A DNA stretch of 8,652 nt, taken from assembly GCA_028705545.1 (NCBI GenBank), contig JAQWDG010000049.1:1694-10345 (forward strand). The letters run 5' to 3'. The stretch comes from Methanoregula sp. GTDB taxonomy: Archaea; Halobacteriota; Methanomicrobia; Methanomicrobiales; Methanospirillaceae. A model generated the notes under the pieces. The model was not told the origin of the DNA and ran no database searches. It was given only the letters and a program-made list of their open reading frames with translations. Position 1 is the first letter of the stretch. Each line of letters opens with the position of its first letter. Both the position numbers and the translations under genes were made by a program. Below are positions 1 through 5,344 of the stretch, piece by piece.

Positions 1-1
1 C

Positions 2-682
2 CTTGCGGTTCTTGCGGTCCCGTTCCTTGCGATCACCGCCCGGGCCCTTACCCGGGACAACCGGACGGCGTTCCAGCTTTCGCGGGCCGCTGCGGTTGCG
101 TTCCTGATCTTCATGCCGTTTACGCTTGTCCCGTTCCTGCGGGATGCTCTTATTGCTGCCGTTGTCGGTAATGCGCTCTGGCTGCTCAACGCCCTGGATC
201 ATCCGGCCGGGCTCCGCACCTGGAATATCATTGTCACAAACGGGTACGCAACGGAGATCATTCTCGCATGCACGGGTATCACCGCGATGGCGATTCTGCT
301 TGGCGCGGCGGCAGGCTCTGCAAAAATTACCCGGAAGCAGGCACTGCTTTCCGTCCTTGTGATCGTGCCGGTCATTTACGTCCTCAACATCCTTCGCATC
401 GTCTTTGTCAGCATCGCGTGGTCGGAGCAGTGGTTTGCGTTCCTCCCGGATCCGGTCGGCACGACAGCATTCGGGCCCGGCTATGCGAGTTTTTTCTGGG
501 CACATAACGTGCTCATGGAAATTCTCGCGGTTGGCGTCCTTGCCGGGCTCGCCTTCGCATTATTCAGGATAATCCCCGGCCTTGGGGATTTCGCACGCGA
601 CCTCGTCTCCCTCTATGTGCGCGAAGCCGGGGCGTTTGCCGACTGGCTTAAGTCCGCCTGCCGGCCCGGGAGGACCGCGTAA
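2..682 (+). CDS. artA: archaeosortase (exosortase/archaeosortase family), 5' partial
   Basis: The reading frame is open from the left edge (base 2) to TAA at 680-682, so the start lies outside; 226 residues are visible. The protein is a multi-pass membrane protein of the archaeosortase family, transpeptidase-like enzymes that process the C-terminal sorting signals of surface proteins (for ArtA, PGF-CTERM proteins) and help anchor them to membrane lipid. The family signature is visible: a Cys in the ACTGI-A-LLG segment (codon 269-271), an Arg in the NILRIVFVS helix (395-397) and a His in the FFWAHNVLME helix (503-505), matching the Cys-Arg-His/Arg catalytic set. An amphipathic tail follows the last helix. 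The ATG at 113 is internal, because hydrophobic coding sequence continues upstream of it. The next gene starts one base after the stop, suggesting translational coupling. The family call is strong; the exact subtype (ArtA rather than another archaeosortase) is from recall. Confidence 0.85.
   Translation, partial: LAVLAVPFLAITARALTRDNRTAFQLSRAAAVAFLIFMPFTLVPFLRDALIAAVVGNALWLLNALDHPAGLRTWNIIVTNGYATEIILACTGITAMAILLGAAAGSAKITRKQALLSVLVIVPVIYVLNILRIVFVSIAWSEQWFAFLPDPVGTTAFGPGYASFFWAHNVLMEILAVGVLAGLAFALFRIIPGLGDFARDLVSLYVREAGAFADWLKSACRPGRTA
668..674 (+). promoter_or_regulatory. ribosome binding site of the CcdA-type gene, inside the archaeosortase 3' end
   Basis: GGGAGGA ends nine bases before ATG 684 and lies within the last codons of the archaeosortase gene. 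It decides the start and supports coupled translation of the two genes. Confidence 0.75.
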
Positions 683-683
683 T

Positions 684-1916
684 ATGCCCGAAAGGATCTG
701 CGGGAGAAGAACCTCCGGGAATGCCGCCGCGACGGTTATCGCAGTCATCGTGTCCCTGCTGTGTATGTCCGCCATCGTGCCGGCGTCTGCGGCAGGGACC
801 GGGGGCACGGGATCCGGTGTCTGTACAGCTGCCGGGCCCGTATGCACTGCATTTCCGGGGAGTTCGTCCCCGGCAGTATTCGGGGCGCCAGACGGCACCC
901 CCTGCCTGTACTATTTCTATGGCGACGGCTGTCCCCACTGCGCCCGGATCAAACCGTTCATTGAAGAGATGGCAGAAAAATATCCCCGGCTCCAGGTCAG
1001 GACTTTTGAAGTCTATTTCAACAGCAGCAACCAGGAGATGTACCGGGATTTCCTCTCCCGCTACGAGGTAAAGACGGAGGGCGTTCCCGCGGTATTTATC
1101 GGCACAAAGGCTTTTGTCGGCGAGGATACGATCCGGGAGAACCTGGAAAACGAGATCGTATCAGAGTATTCCACAGAACCGGTCTGCCCCGCGAACTACT
1201 CGGCCCGCGTGGGCACCCCACAGGATCTTTCCCCGGCAAAGACCACCAGTCTCACCGTGTCCGCGGTTATTGCCGCCGCGCTCGTGGACAGCATCAATCC
1301 CTGTGCCTTTGCAGTCCTGATCTTTTTGCTGACCTACCTGCTCACCCTCAGGGACCGGCGGCGTGTCCTTTTGTCGGGCCTGATCTACATCGGCGCAGTT
1401 TTCCTGGCATATTTTGTCTCCGGGCTCGGGCTCTTTGCCGTGATCCAGCAGACCGGGATTGCCGGTACCGTGGCTGCCGTTGCAGCCGTGATAGCGATCG
1501 CTGCCGGGATCGTCAACGTAATCGATGCCCTGCGAAAAACGCCCGTCCCGCTCCTCTCGATCCCTGCATCCCAGAAAGACCGGATACGCGGATACGTAAC
1601 CCGGGCAACGCTTCCTGCCGCGTTCATCCTCGGGATCCTTGTCAGCATCGTCGAGCTTCCCTGTACCGGCGGGGTTTACCTTGCGATCCTCGGCCTTTTG
1701 GGCAGCTCCATGACGCTTGCTGCCGGGCTGCCGTACCTGCTGCTCTACAACCTGATCTTTGTCGCACCGCTCGTGGTGATCCTCATCGTGGTGTACGGAG
1801 GCGCTTCCGCTGAAACCCTCAGTAATTTCCAGGGTGGCGGGAAGCGGTGGATGCGGGGGGCGATCGGAGTATTCCTGATTGTCCTTGGCGCCCTGATGCT
1901 CTCGGGGGTCCTGTGA
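684..1916 (+). CDS. thioredoxin-like domain fused to CcdA/DsbD-type membrane thiol-disulfide transporter
   Basis: The start is ATG 684, with GGGAGGA at 668-674 nine bases upstream, giving 410 residues. The in-frame ATG at 582 would lie deep inside the preceding gene and is rejected. Residues about 15-37 form a signal peptide or anchor. A thioredoxin/glutaredoxin-like domain follows (about 74-175) with the redox motif C83-P-H-C86 and a cis-Pro loop (EGVPAVFIG). Residues about 188-410 contain six likely membrane helices with the paired CcdA/DsbD cysteines C207 (SINPCAFAV) and C327 (ELPCTGGVY). Known CcdA/DsbD proteins move reducing equivalents from cytoplasmic thioredoxin across the membrane. 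Here the receiving thioredoxin domain is fused at the N-terminus, probably outside the cell. Extra cysteines C47, C54 and C74 precede the domain. It lies one base downstream of the archaeosortase gene, so it may keep extracytoplasmic thiols reduced. Domain calls are strong; the partner is inferred. Confidence 0.88.
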   Translation: MPERICGRRTSGNAAATVIAVIVSLLCMSAIVPASAAGTGGTGSGVCTAAGPVCTAFPGSSSPAVFGAPDGTPCLYYFYGDGCPHCARIKPFIEEMAEKYPRLQVRTFEVYFNSSNQEMYRDFLSRYEVKTEGVPAVFIGTKAFVGEDTIRENLENEIVSEYSTEPVCPANYSARVGTPQDLSPAKTTSLTVSAVIAAALVDSINPCAFAVLIFLLTYLLTLRDRRRVLLSGLIYIGAVFLAYFVSGLGLFAVIQQTGIAGTVAAVAAVIAIAAGIVNVIDALRKTPVPLLSIPASQKDRIRGYVTRATLPAAFILGILVSIVELPCTGGVYLAILGLLGSSMTLAAGLPYLLLYNLIFVAPLVVILIVVYGGASAETLSNFQGGGKRWMRGAIGVFLIVLGALMLSGVL

Positions 1917-2035
1917 TGGACTCTTGCAGGGAATCGTCCGGACACGGGTGCGCCGGGGGGCGGGACATGTCCTCGCCCGGTTCTACAAGAGGACAGAACC
2001 TGCAGAATGCAAATGTACACGGGAGGACGCAGTTC

Positions 2036-2812
2036 ATGAACAAGTGGGGACTTACGATCAGGGCGGCGGGAATTACTCTTGCCCTGCTCGCAGTAAAGGT
2101 AGTTGTTGAGTACCTGAATATCGACACGTTATCCGTATCGACACTGGTCACGGCATTTATCGGGGGGGCGATCTTTACGATTGCAATCATATTTGCCGGG
2201 GTTCTTGCCGATTACAAGGAAAGCGAGAAAATCCCGGCTGAGATCGCCACCGCCCTGCGCACCATGTACAGCGATCTTGCCCTCGTCCGGGTTGCGGACA
2301 ACGGGATTGTCCCCCGTATGCGGAGAAATGTCTGCAATCTTCTCATTACCATCAATACGAATTTCCGGAATAATACCTGGGACCTGCAGCTGGTGGACCG
2401 GGCGATCGGATGCCTTGCGGAGGATATCTCCCGGCTTGTCGATGGAAATGTCCCGCCCCAGTACACGGTAAAACTGAAAAACGAACTCGGTACGATCGAC
2501 AAACTGTCCCACCGGATAAAAACAATCGAAGCAACCTCGTTTATCCCTGCTGCGTACGCAATCTCCGAACTGGCTACGGCAGGCGTTGTCCTCCTCCTGC
2601 TTCTGGTCAGGTTGGAGCCCCTGTTCGAAGGGATCGTCATCTTTTCCGTCATCAGTATGCTGATGATCTCGCTGCTGCTCCTGATCCGGGACATGGACAA
2701 CCCCTTTGAGACGGGAAAAAACTCGTGCGCAGACGTCGATCTCTTCCTGCTCTGGGATCTTGAAGAGGCACTGGTAAAAAAAGAGGAGGAGTGCAGGCCG
2801 GCATTTTCCTGA
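2036..2812 (+). CDS. unassigned four-helix membrane protein (bestrophin-like/DUF4239-type topology)
   Basis: The chosen start is ATG 2036, because GGGAGGA at 2021-2027 sits eight bases upstream and the hydrophobic part begins at once; this gives 258 residues. An alternative in-frame ATG at 1916 overlaps the previous stop as TGATG and would add 40 polar residues with little conserved look. Predicted helices lie at about 9-27 and 35-58, then a mostly helical soluble region (about 59-167), then helices at about 173-192 and 197-217, followed by DMDNPFE (219-225) and a charged C-terminus. A 2+2 helix layout around a cytoplasmic helical core, with an acidic D-x-D-x-PF motif after the last helix, resembles bestrophin-like DUF4239 proteins. 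That is pattern resemblance only and no function is claimed. It follows the CcdA-type gene on the same strand and may belong to that transcript. Confidence 0.75.
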   Translation: MNKWGLTIRAAGITLALLAVKVVVEYLNIDTLSVSTLVTAFIGGAIFTIAIIFAGVLADYKESEKIPAEIATALRTMYSDLALVRVADNGIVPRMRRNVCNLLITINTNFRNNTWDLQLVDRAIGCLAEDISRLVDGNVPPQYTVKLKNELGTIDKLSHRIKTIEATSFIPAAYAISELATAGVVLLLLLVRLEPLFEGIVIFSVISMLMISLLLLIRDMDNPFETGKNSCADVDLFLLWDLEEALVKKEEECRPAFS

Positions 2813-2868
2813 GGAATGTCCGGGCTCTCCGCATTGTGCCGGGACGTTGCCGACGCAGGCATACCCGG

Positions 2869-2876
2869 TTTTTTTT
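2869..2876 (+). terminator. poly-T tract, possible archaeal terminator
   Basis: Eight consecutive T residues lie 57 bases after the stop of the four-helix membrane protein gene. Archaeal RNA polymerase terminates at T-rich stretches without needing a hairpin. A short GGTT/AACC complementarity flanks the tract. It also contains the stop codon (TAA 2876-2878) that closes the upstream extension of the next gene's frame. Confidence 0.4.
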
Positions 2877-2891
2877 AACCTGCCGGGGATC

Positions 2892-2898
2892 AGGGGGT
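2892..2898 (+). promoter_or_regulatory. Shine-Dalgarno-like site supporting the ACG 2906 start
   Basis: AGGGGGT differs by one base from the AGGAGGT ideal. It lies seven bases before ACG 2906, the only codon resembling ATG in a suitable position of the DUF1624 frame. Confidence 0.4.
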
Positions 2899-2905
2899 AA
2901 GATTT

Positions 2906-3661
2906 ACGGGGATCGATAAAGAACAAGAATCACGGTACTGGGAGATCGATATCGCCCGTGGAACTGCCATTATCATGATGGTACTTTTCCATGTGGTCTT
3001 CGATCTCGGGTACTTTGGGATCGCGCCGGTCAGTACCGGCGAGGGGTTCTGGAGATATTTCGGGTATGCGACGGCGGCGCTGTTCCTCTTAATTGTGGGG
3101 GTGTCGTTCTCCATCAGTTATGCCCGGGCCGCCCGGCACCTGTCGGGCTGGCAGAGGTACCGCAAATTCCTGTACCGTGGACTGGGGATTTTTGCACTGG
3201 GGATGCTGGTCACGCTGGGGACATGGCTGTACCTGGGAGAGGGATATGTCCTGTTTGGCATCCTGCACCTTATCGGGATCTCCGTTATCCTCGCACCGCT
3301 TTTTTACCGGTTCGGTGCGTTCAATATCGTCCTTGGGGGCATCTGTATCCTGGCAGGATTTGCCCTGGGAGGCATGGCCGGGCCGTTCTGGCTGCTCCCG
3401 CTCGGCCTGCACCCCGCGTCGTTCTGGTCCGTTGATTATACGCCGTTGTTTCCCTGGTTTGGCGTGATCCTTGCGGGAATCGGTGCAGGATCTTTTTTGT
3501 ACCCCGGTGCAACGCGGATATTTTCTGTCCCAAAAGCGCCTCCTGCCGGGAGTCGGGTTTTCATTTTCTCCGGGATACATTCGCTTCTGATCTATCTCGT
3601 GCACCAGCCGGTGATCCTGCTCATCCTGCAGCTCCTCACAGGAAAAGTTCTTGCCGGATAA
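2906..3661 (+). CDS. DUF1624 / HGSNAT-like multi-pass membrane protein, probable non-canonical ACG start
   Basis: The visible family hallmark is RYWEIDIARGTAIIMMVLFHVVFDL, split here by an internal ATG at 2975. The DUF1624 family (related to heparan-alpha-glucosaminide N-acetyltransferase, a membrane acyl-transfer fold) begins with exactly such an R-x-x-x-[IL]D-x-x-RG segment, so translation must begin upstream of 2975. In that frame there is no ATG, GTG or TTG back to the TAA at 2876. ACG at 2906 lies seven bases after AGGGGGT (2892-2898), a good Shine-Dalgarno spacing, and is my best guess; it gives 251 residues. About seven membrane helices follow, including FWRYFGYATAALFLLIVGVSF, and the C-terminal YLVHQPVILLIL helix typical of the family. 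Its substrate is unknown. The family call is firm; the start is not, and automatic annotation would probably use 2975. Confidence 0.8.
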   Translation, partial: TGIDKEQESRYWEIDIARGTAIIMMVLFHVVFDLGYFGIAPVSTGEGFWRYFGYATAALFLLIVGVSFSISYARAARHLSGWQRYRKFLYRGLGIFALGMLVTLGTWLYLGEGYVLFGILHLIGISVILAPLFYRFGAFNIVLGGICILAGFALGGMAGPFWLLPLGLHPASFWSVDYTPLFPWFGVILAGIGAGSFLYPGATRIFSVPKAPPAGSRVFIFSGIHSLLIYLVHQPVILLILQLLTGKVLAG

Positions 3662-3708
3662 AATGCCGGTCGGCGATCCCTGGCTGCAAGTAAAAACAGG
3701 GTGCGATC

Positions 3709-3724
3709 ATATCCCGGGGGATAT
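3709..3724. repeat. perfect 16-bp palindrome ATATCCCGGGGGATAT
   Basis: ATATCCC (3709-3715) and GGGATAT (3718-3724) are exact inverted copies separated by GG. It lies 48 bases after the DUF1624 stop and two bases before repeat copy 1, and has no counterpart in front of copy 2. It could be an operator or an RNA hairpin. No T-tract follows, so it is a poor terminator. Confidence 0.5.
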
Positions 3725-3726
3725 CC

Positions 3727-3953
3727 TATTCCGGGCCCTGTACAGCCTCCGATTACCTCTCCATACCCCCAAAAACGCACTAATTCGTGCAAAACACGCA
3801 CGAATTCAGGCCAAAACCGGATTTTCACGCCGAAAGAAAACGCAGCTAATAGCACTGTTCCTGTGGCTCTGGTTTGTGAGGAGGTGCTCCCGTATGTGGC
3901 GCCGGGAGAATGAAGATACGGGGCCCCGGAGGGCATCCGGGCGATCTCACGAC
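3727..3953 (+). repeat. direct repeat, copy 1 (227 bp)
   Basis: Copy 1 aligns without gaps to 4004-4230 at a constant offset of 277. I count about 37 differences, or roughly 84% identity. The differences are uneven: none in 3837-3900, but clusters at 3758-3770 and 3830-3836. It starts at TATTCCGGGCCC and ends at GCGATCTCACGAC. It carries paired CGCAC(T/G)AATTC sites and the identical core described separately. There are no terminal inverted repeats or transposase, so a classical insertion sequence is unlikely. Confidence 0.9.
3837..3900 (+). promoter_or_regulatory. invariant 64-bp core with maskable ribosome binding site, copy 1
   Basis: All 64 bases are identical to 4114-4177 although the surrounding repeat has diverged by about a fifth. 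Inside is GAGGAGGTG (3878-3886), which matches the end of archaeal 16S rRNA very well, seven bases before ATG 3894. The same bases can pair with upstream sequence: AGCAC 3851-3855 with GTGCT 3884-3888, and TTCCT 3858-3862 with AGGAG 3879-3883 (one G-U pair), leaving a 16-base loop. In RNA this would hide the ribosome site. The identity and pairing are seen directly; a regulatory or small-RNA role is inferred. Confidence 0.5.
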
Positions 3954-3956
3954 TGA
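3894..3956 (+). CDS. possible small ORF behind core copy 1 (20 aa), doubtful
   Basis: ATG 3894 follows GAGGAGGTG by seven bases and reads 20 residues to TGA 3954-3956, beginning MWRRENED and ending SGRSHD. The translation signal is stronger than that of several real genes in the window. Against it, all eight codons that differ from copy 2 change the amino acid, so there is no sign of protein-level selection. The open frame may be incidental to an RNA element. Confidence 0.2.
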   Translation: MWRRENEDTGPRRASGRSHD

Positions 3957-4003
3957 GAATATTACCTGTCGGGGAGACCGGTCAGGTCATGGGGGGGGTA
4001 AGG

Positions 4004-4230
4004 TATTCCGGGCCCATTACAGCCCCCGATTACCCCCTTTATCCATGAAAAACGCATGAATTCATGCAAAACCCGCAGGAATTCGACCCAGAACCGGATT
4101 TTTACGTCGGACAAAAACGCAGCTAATAGCACTGTTCCTGTGGCTCTGGTTTGTGAGGAGGTGCTCCCGTATGTGGCCCTGGCAAAATGAAGATATGTGG
4201 CTCCAAAGGGTATCCGGGCGATCTCACGAC
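4004..4230 (+). repeat. direct repeat, copy 2 (227 bp)
   Basis: This is the second copy of the 227-bp unit, gap-free against 3727-3953. It keeps the 64-bp core exactly (4114-4177) and has a perfect 14-bp palindrome, GCATGAATTCATGC, at 4054-4067 where copy 1 has a one-mismatch version. It lies 88 bases upstream of the cation transporter start, so it could act on that gene as well as stand alone. Confidence 0.9.
4114..4177 (+). promoter_or_regulatory. invariant 64-bp core with maskable ribosome binding site, copy 2
   Basis: This is identical base for base to 3837-3900. The hairpin arms fall at 4128-4132 with 4161-4165 and at 4135-4139 with 4156-4160, and the ATG is at 4171. Because both copies are the same here, the pairing gains no covariation support from this window. 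Confidence 0.5.
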
Positions 4231-4296
4231 GACAGGGCGGGAGAGCACCATCAGGATCGCCTGCGGGATATACGGGGGAATTGGCCAGAAACTTGA
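4171..4296 (+). CDS. possible small ORF behind core copy 2 (41 aa), doubtful
   Basis: It has the same ribosome site and ATG context as the copy 1 small ORF. It begins MWPWQNEDMW, passes through SGRSHD at the end of the repeat, and then runs on in unique sequence to TGA 4294-4296, only 22 bases before the cation transporter start at 4319. If translated it could serve as a leader peptide coupled to that gene. I recognise no domain. Evidence is limited to the start signal and the position. Confidence 0.25.
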   Translation: MWPWQNEDMWLQRVSGRSHDDRAGEHHQDRLRDIRGNWPET

Positions 4297-4318
4297 AGCG
4301 TTATGACGTGAATTGTTA

Positions 4319-5305
4319 ATGTTATCCATGGATAATCTCCAGAAACTAAGCATACCGGAGCAAAATGTCGTAAAAGAAAAAACCGCACGGCTCTCGGTTA
4401 TCTCCAATACCGGTCTCGTTATCCTGAAATTCGTGGTGGGGTTCGCCGTCGGTTCGGTCAGTATCATTTCCGAAGCAATCCATTCCTCTATGGACCTTCT
4501 CGCTGCGGGGATTGCTTTTTTCTCGGTTAAAAAATCGTCAGAACCCCCGGATGAAAAACATGAATTCGGGCACGGCAAGTTCGAGGATTTTTCCGGTCTC
4601 ATCGAAGCCATCCTGATCTTTGCAGCGGCTGCGATCATCATCTATGAGGCCGTATCAAAACTGCTCTCCCACGAACAGGAAACCCTCTCGATGAACCTGC
4701 TCGTCATCGGTATTGCCGTGATGGGGATCTCCGCCCTTGCAAACTGGCTGGTATCCCGGCAGCTCATGAAGGTTGCAAAGGAGACCGAGTCAATCGCGCT
4801 CGAAAGCGATGCGTGGCACCTCAGGACAGATGTCTATACCTCCCTTGGAGTCCTTGCCGGGCTGGTCCTTATCCGGATTACCGGGATTACCATTCTCGAT
4901 TCGATCTTTGCAATCGGCGTTGCTCTTGTCATCATCAGGGCAGCGTACGATCTCACCTGCCGTTCGCTCGCCGACCTGATGGACCAGAGTCTCCCGAAAG
5001 CAGATGACCTCCGCATCAAAGAGATCATCTGCCAGCATGCAAGCGATTACGCCGGGTTCCACGATCTCAAGACCCGCAGGTCCGGCCCGGAGGTTTTCAT
5101 CGATTTCCACCTCGTCATGCCAAAGAACATATCCGTCGAACAGGCGCACGACCTCATGGATCACCTTGAATCAGACCTGACCGTGGAGTATCCCCGGGCA
5201 ACCATCAATATCCACACGGAGCCCTGCAATGAAGGGTGCAACCGGTGCGGGGAGTTCTGTACCTATTATGAAAAACATGGTGCGGATACAGACAAAACCG
5301 GATAA
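4319..5305 (+). CDS. cation diffusion facilitator (zinc-type CDF) transporter with Cys-rich tail
   Basis: This is a six-helix CDF metal/proton antiporter that exports divalent cations. ATG 4319 is preceded by a weak GTGA (4308-4311); TTG 4313 and ATG 4328 are alternatives in the same frame. It has 328 residues. The transport site is visible as H55-x3-D59 in helix 2 (EAIHSSMD) and H167-x3-D171 in helix 5 (DAWHLRTD). His/Asp in both positions is typical of Zn/Cd-type CDFs, while Mn/Fe types carry Asp. The GHGKFE motif (H85) before helix 3 is also typical. The cytoplasmic ferredoxin-like domain spans about 210-300. Beyond it is C303-x3-C307-x2-C310-x3-C314, which most CDFs lack. It is preceded by the tandem repeat and ends against the minus-strand cluster. 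No metal sensor gene lies beside it. The family is certain; zinc preference is inferred. Confidence 0.93.
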   Translation: MLSMDNLQKLSIPEQNVVKEKTARLSVISNTGLVILKFVVGFAVGSVSIISEAIHSSMDLLAAGIAFFSVKKSSEPPDEKHEFGHGKFEDFSGLIEAILIFAAAAIIIYEAVSKLLSHEQETLSMNLLVIGIAVMGISALANWLVSRQLMKVAKETESIALESDAWHLRTDVYTSLGVLAGLVLIRITGITILDSIFAIGVALVIIRAAYDLTCRSLADLMDQSLPKADDLRIKEIICQHASDYAGFHDLKTRRSGPEVFIDFHLVMPKNISVEQAHDLMDHLESDLTVEYPRATINIHTEPCNEGCNRCGEFCTYYEKHGADTDKTG

Positions 5306-5315
5306 AAAGTAAATT

Positions 5316-5339
5316 GGGGTTTCTGCGGCGGTAAACCCC
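5316..5339. terminator. hairpin between convergent genes
   Basis: GGGGTTT (5316-5322) and AAACCCC (5333-5339) form a perfect 7-bp stem around a 10-base loop, between the CDF stop (5305) and the minus-strand stop (5345). Read on the minus strand, it is followed by AATTTACTTTTTATCC, a T-rich run that suits termination of the ferredoxin operon. It may serve both directions. Confidence 0.55.
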
Positions 5340-5344
5340 CCGGC

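Larger units (their letters stand above)
3662..4318. other. long intergenic region carrying a tandem repeat
   Basis: This 657-base stretch contains no conventional gene that I can support. It holds two copies of a 227-bp repeat (described separately), a 50-bp unique spacer between them (3954-4003, with a run of eight G at 3991-3998), a 65-bp left flank containing a 16-bp palindrome, and an 88-bp right flank that leads into the cation transporter gene. Open frames here on both strands are short or change between the two copies. Confidence 0.8.

Noticed and set aside
582..683. Upstream in-frame ATG 582 for the CcdA-type gene
   Set aside because: It would overlap the archaeosortase gene by 100 bases and put a Pro/Gly-rich segment ahead of a good signal peptide; ATG 684 has a strong ribosome site.
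2816..2878. Frame from ATG 2816 as the true N-terminus of the DUF1624 protein, broken by an indel in the T8 tract
   Set aside because: It is already in the same frame as the DUF1624 gene and ends in TAA at 2876; its translation does not resemble a DUF1624 N-terminus, and the hallmark segment lies fully downstream of the stop.
2129..2926. Minus-strand open frame of 265 codons opposite the four-helix membrane protein
   Set aside because: Its translation is charged and low in pattern, while the + strand frame has a ribosome site and clear membrane helices.
3727..4230. CRISPR array or insertion sequence
   Set aside because: There are only two long copies, no short regular repeats with unique spacers, no cas genes, no transposase and no terminal inverted repeats.
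4260..4275. GATATACG as a TATA box for the CDF gene
   Set aside because: It is only a loose match and about 50 bases from the start; with no further support I did not list it as a promoter.
3662..4318. tRNA or rRNA gene in the long intergenic region
   Set aside because: I found no cloverleaf arms, no T-loop consensus and no rRNA-like sequence on either strand.
4123..4641. Minus-strand open frame of 172 codons overlapping repeat copy 2 and the CDF start
   Set aside because: Most of it is antisense to the conserved CDF N-terminus, and the rest is repeat sequence. No ribosome site or protein family is apparent.
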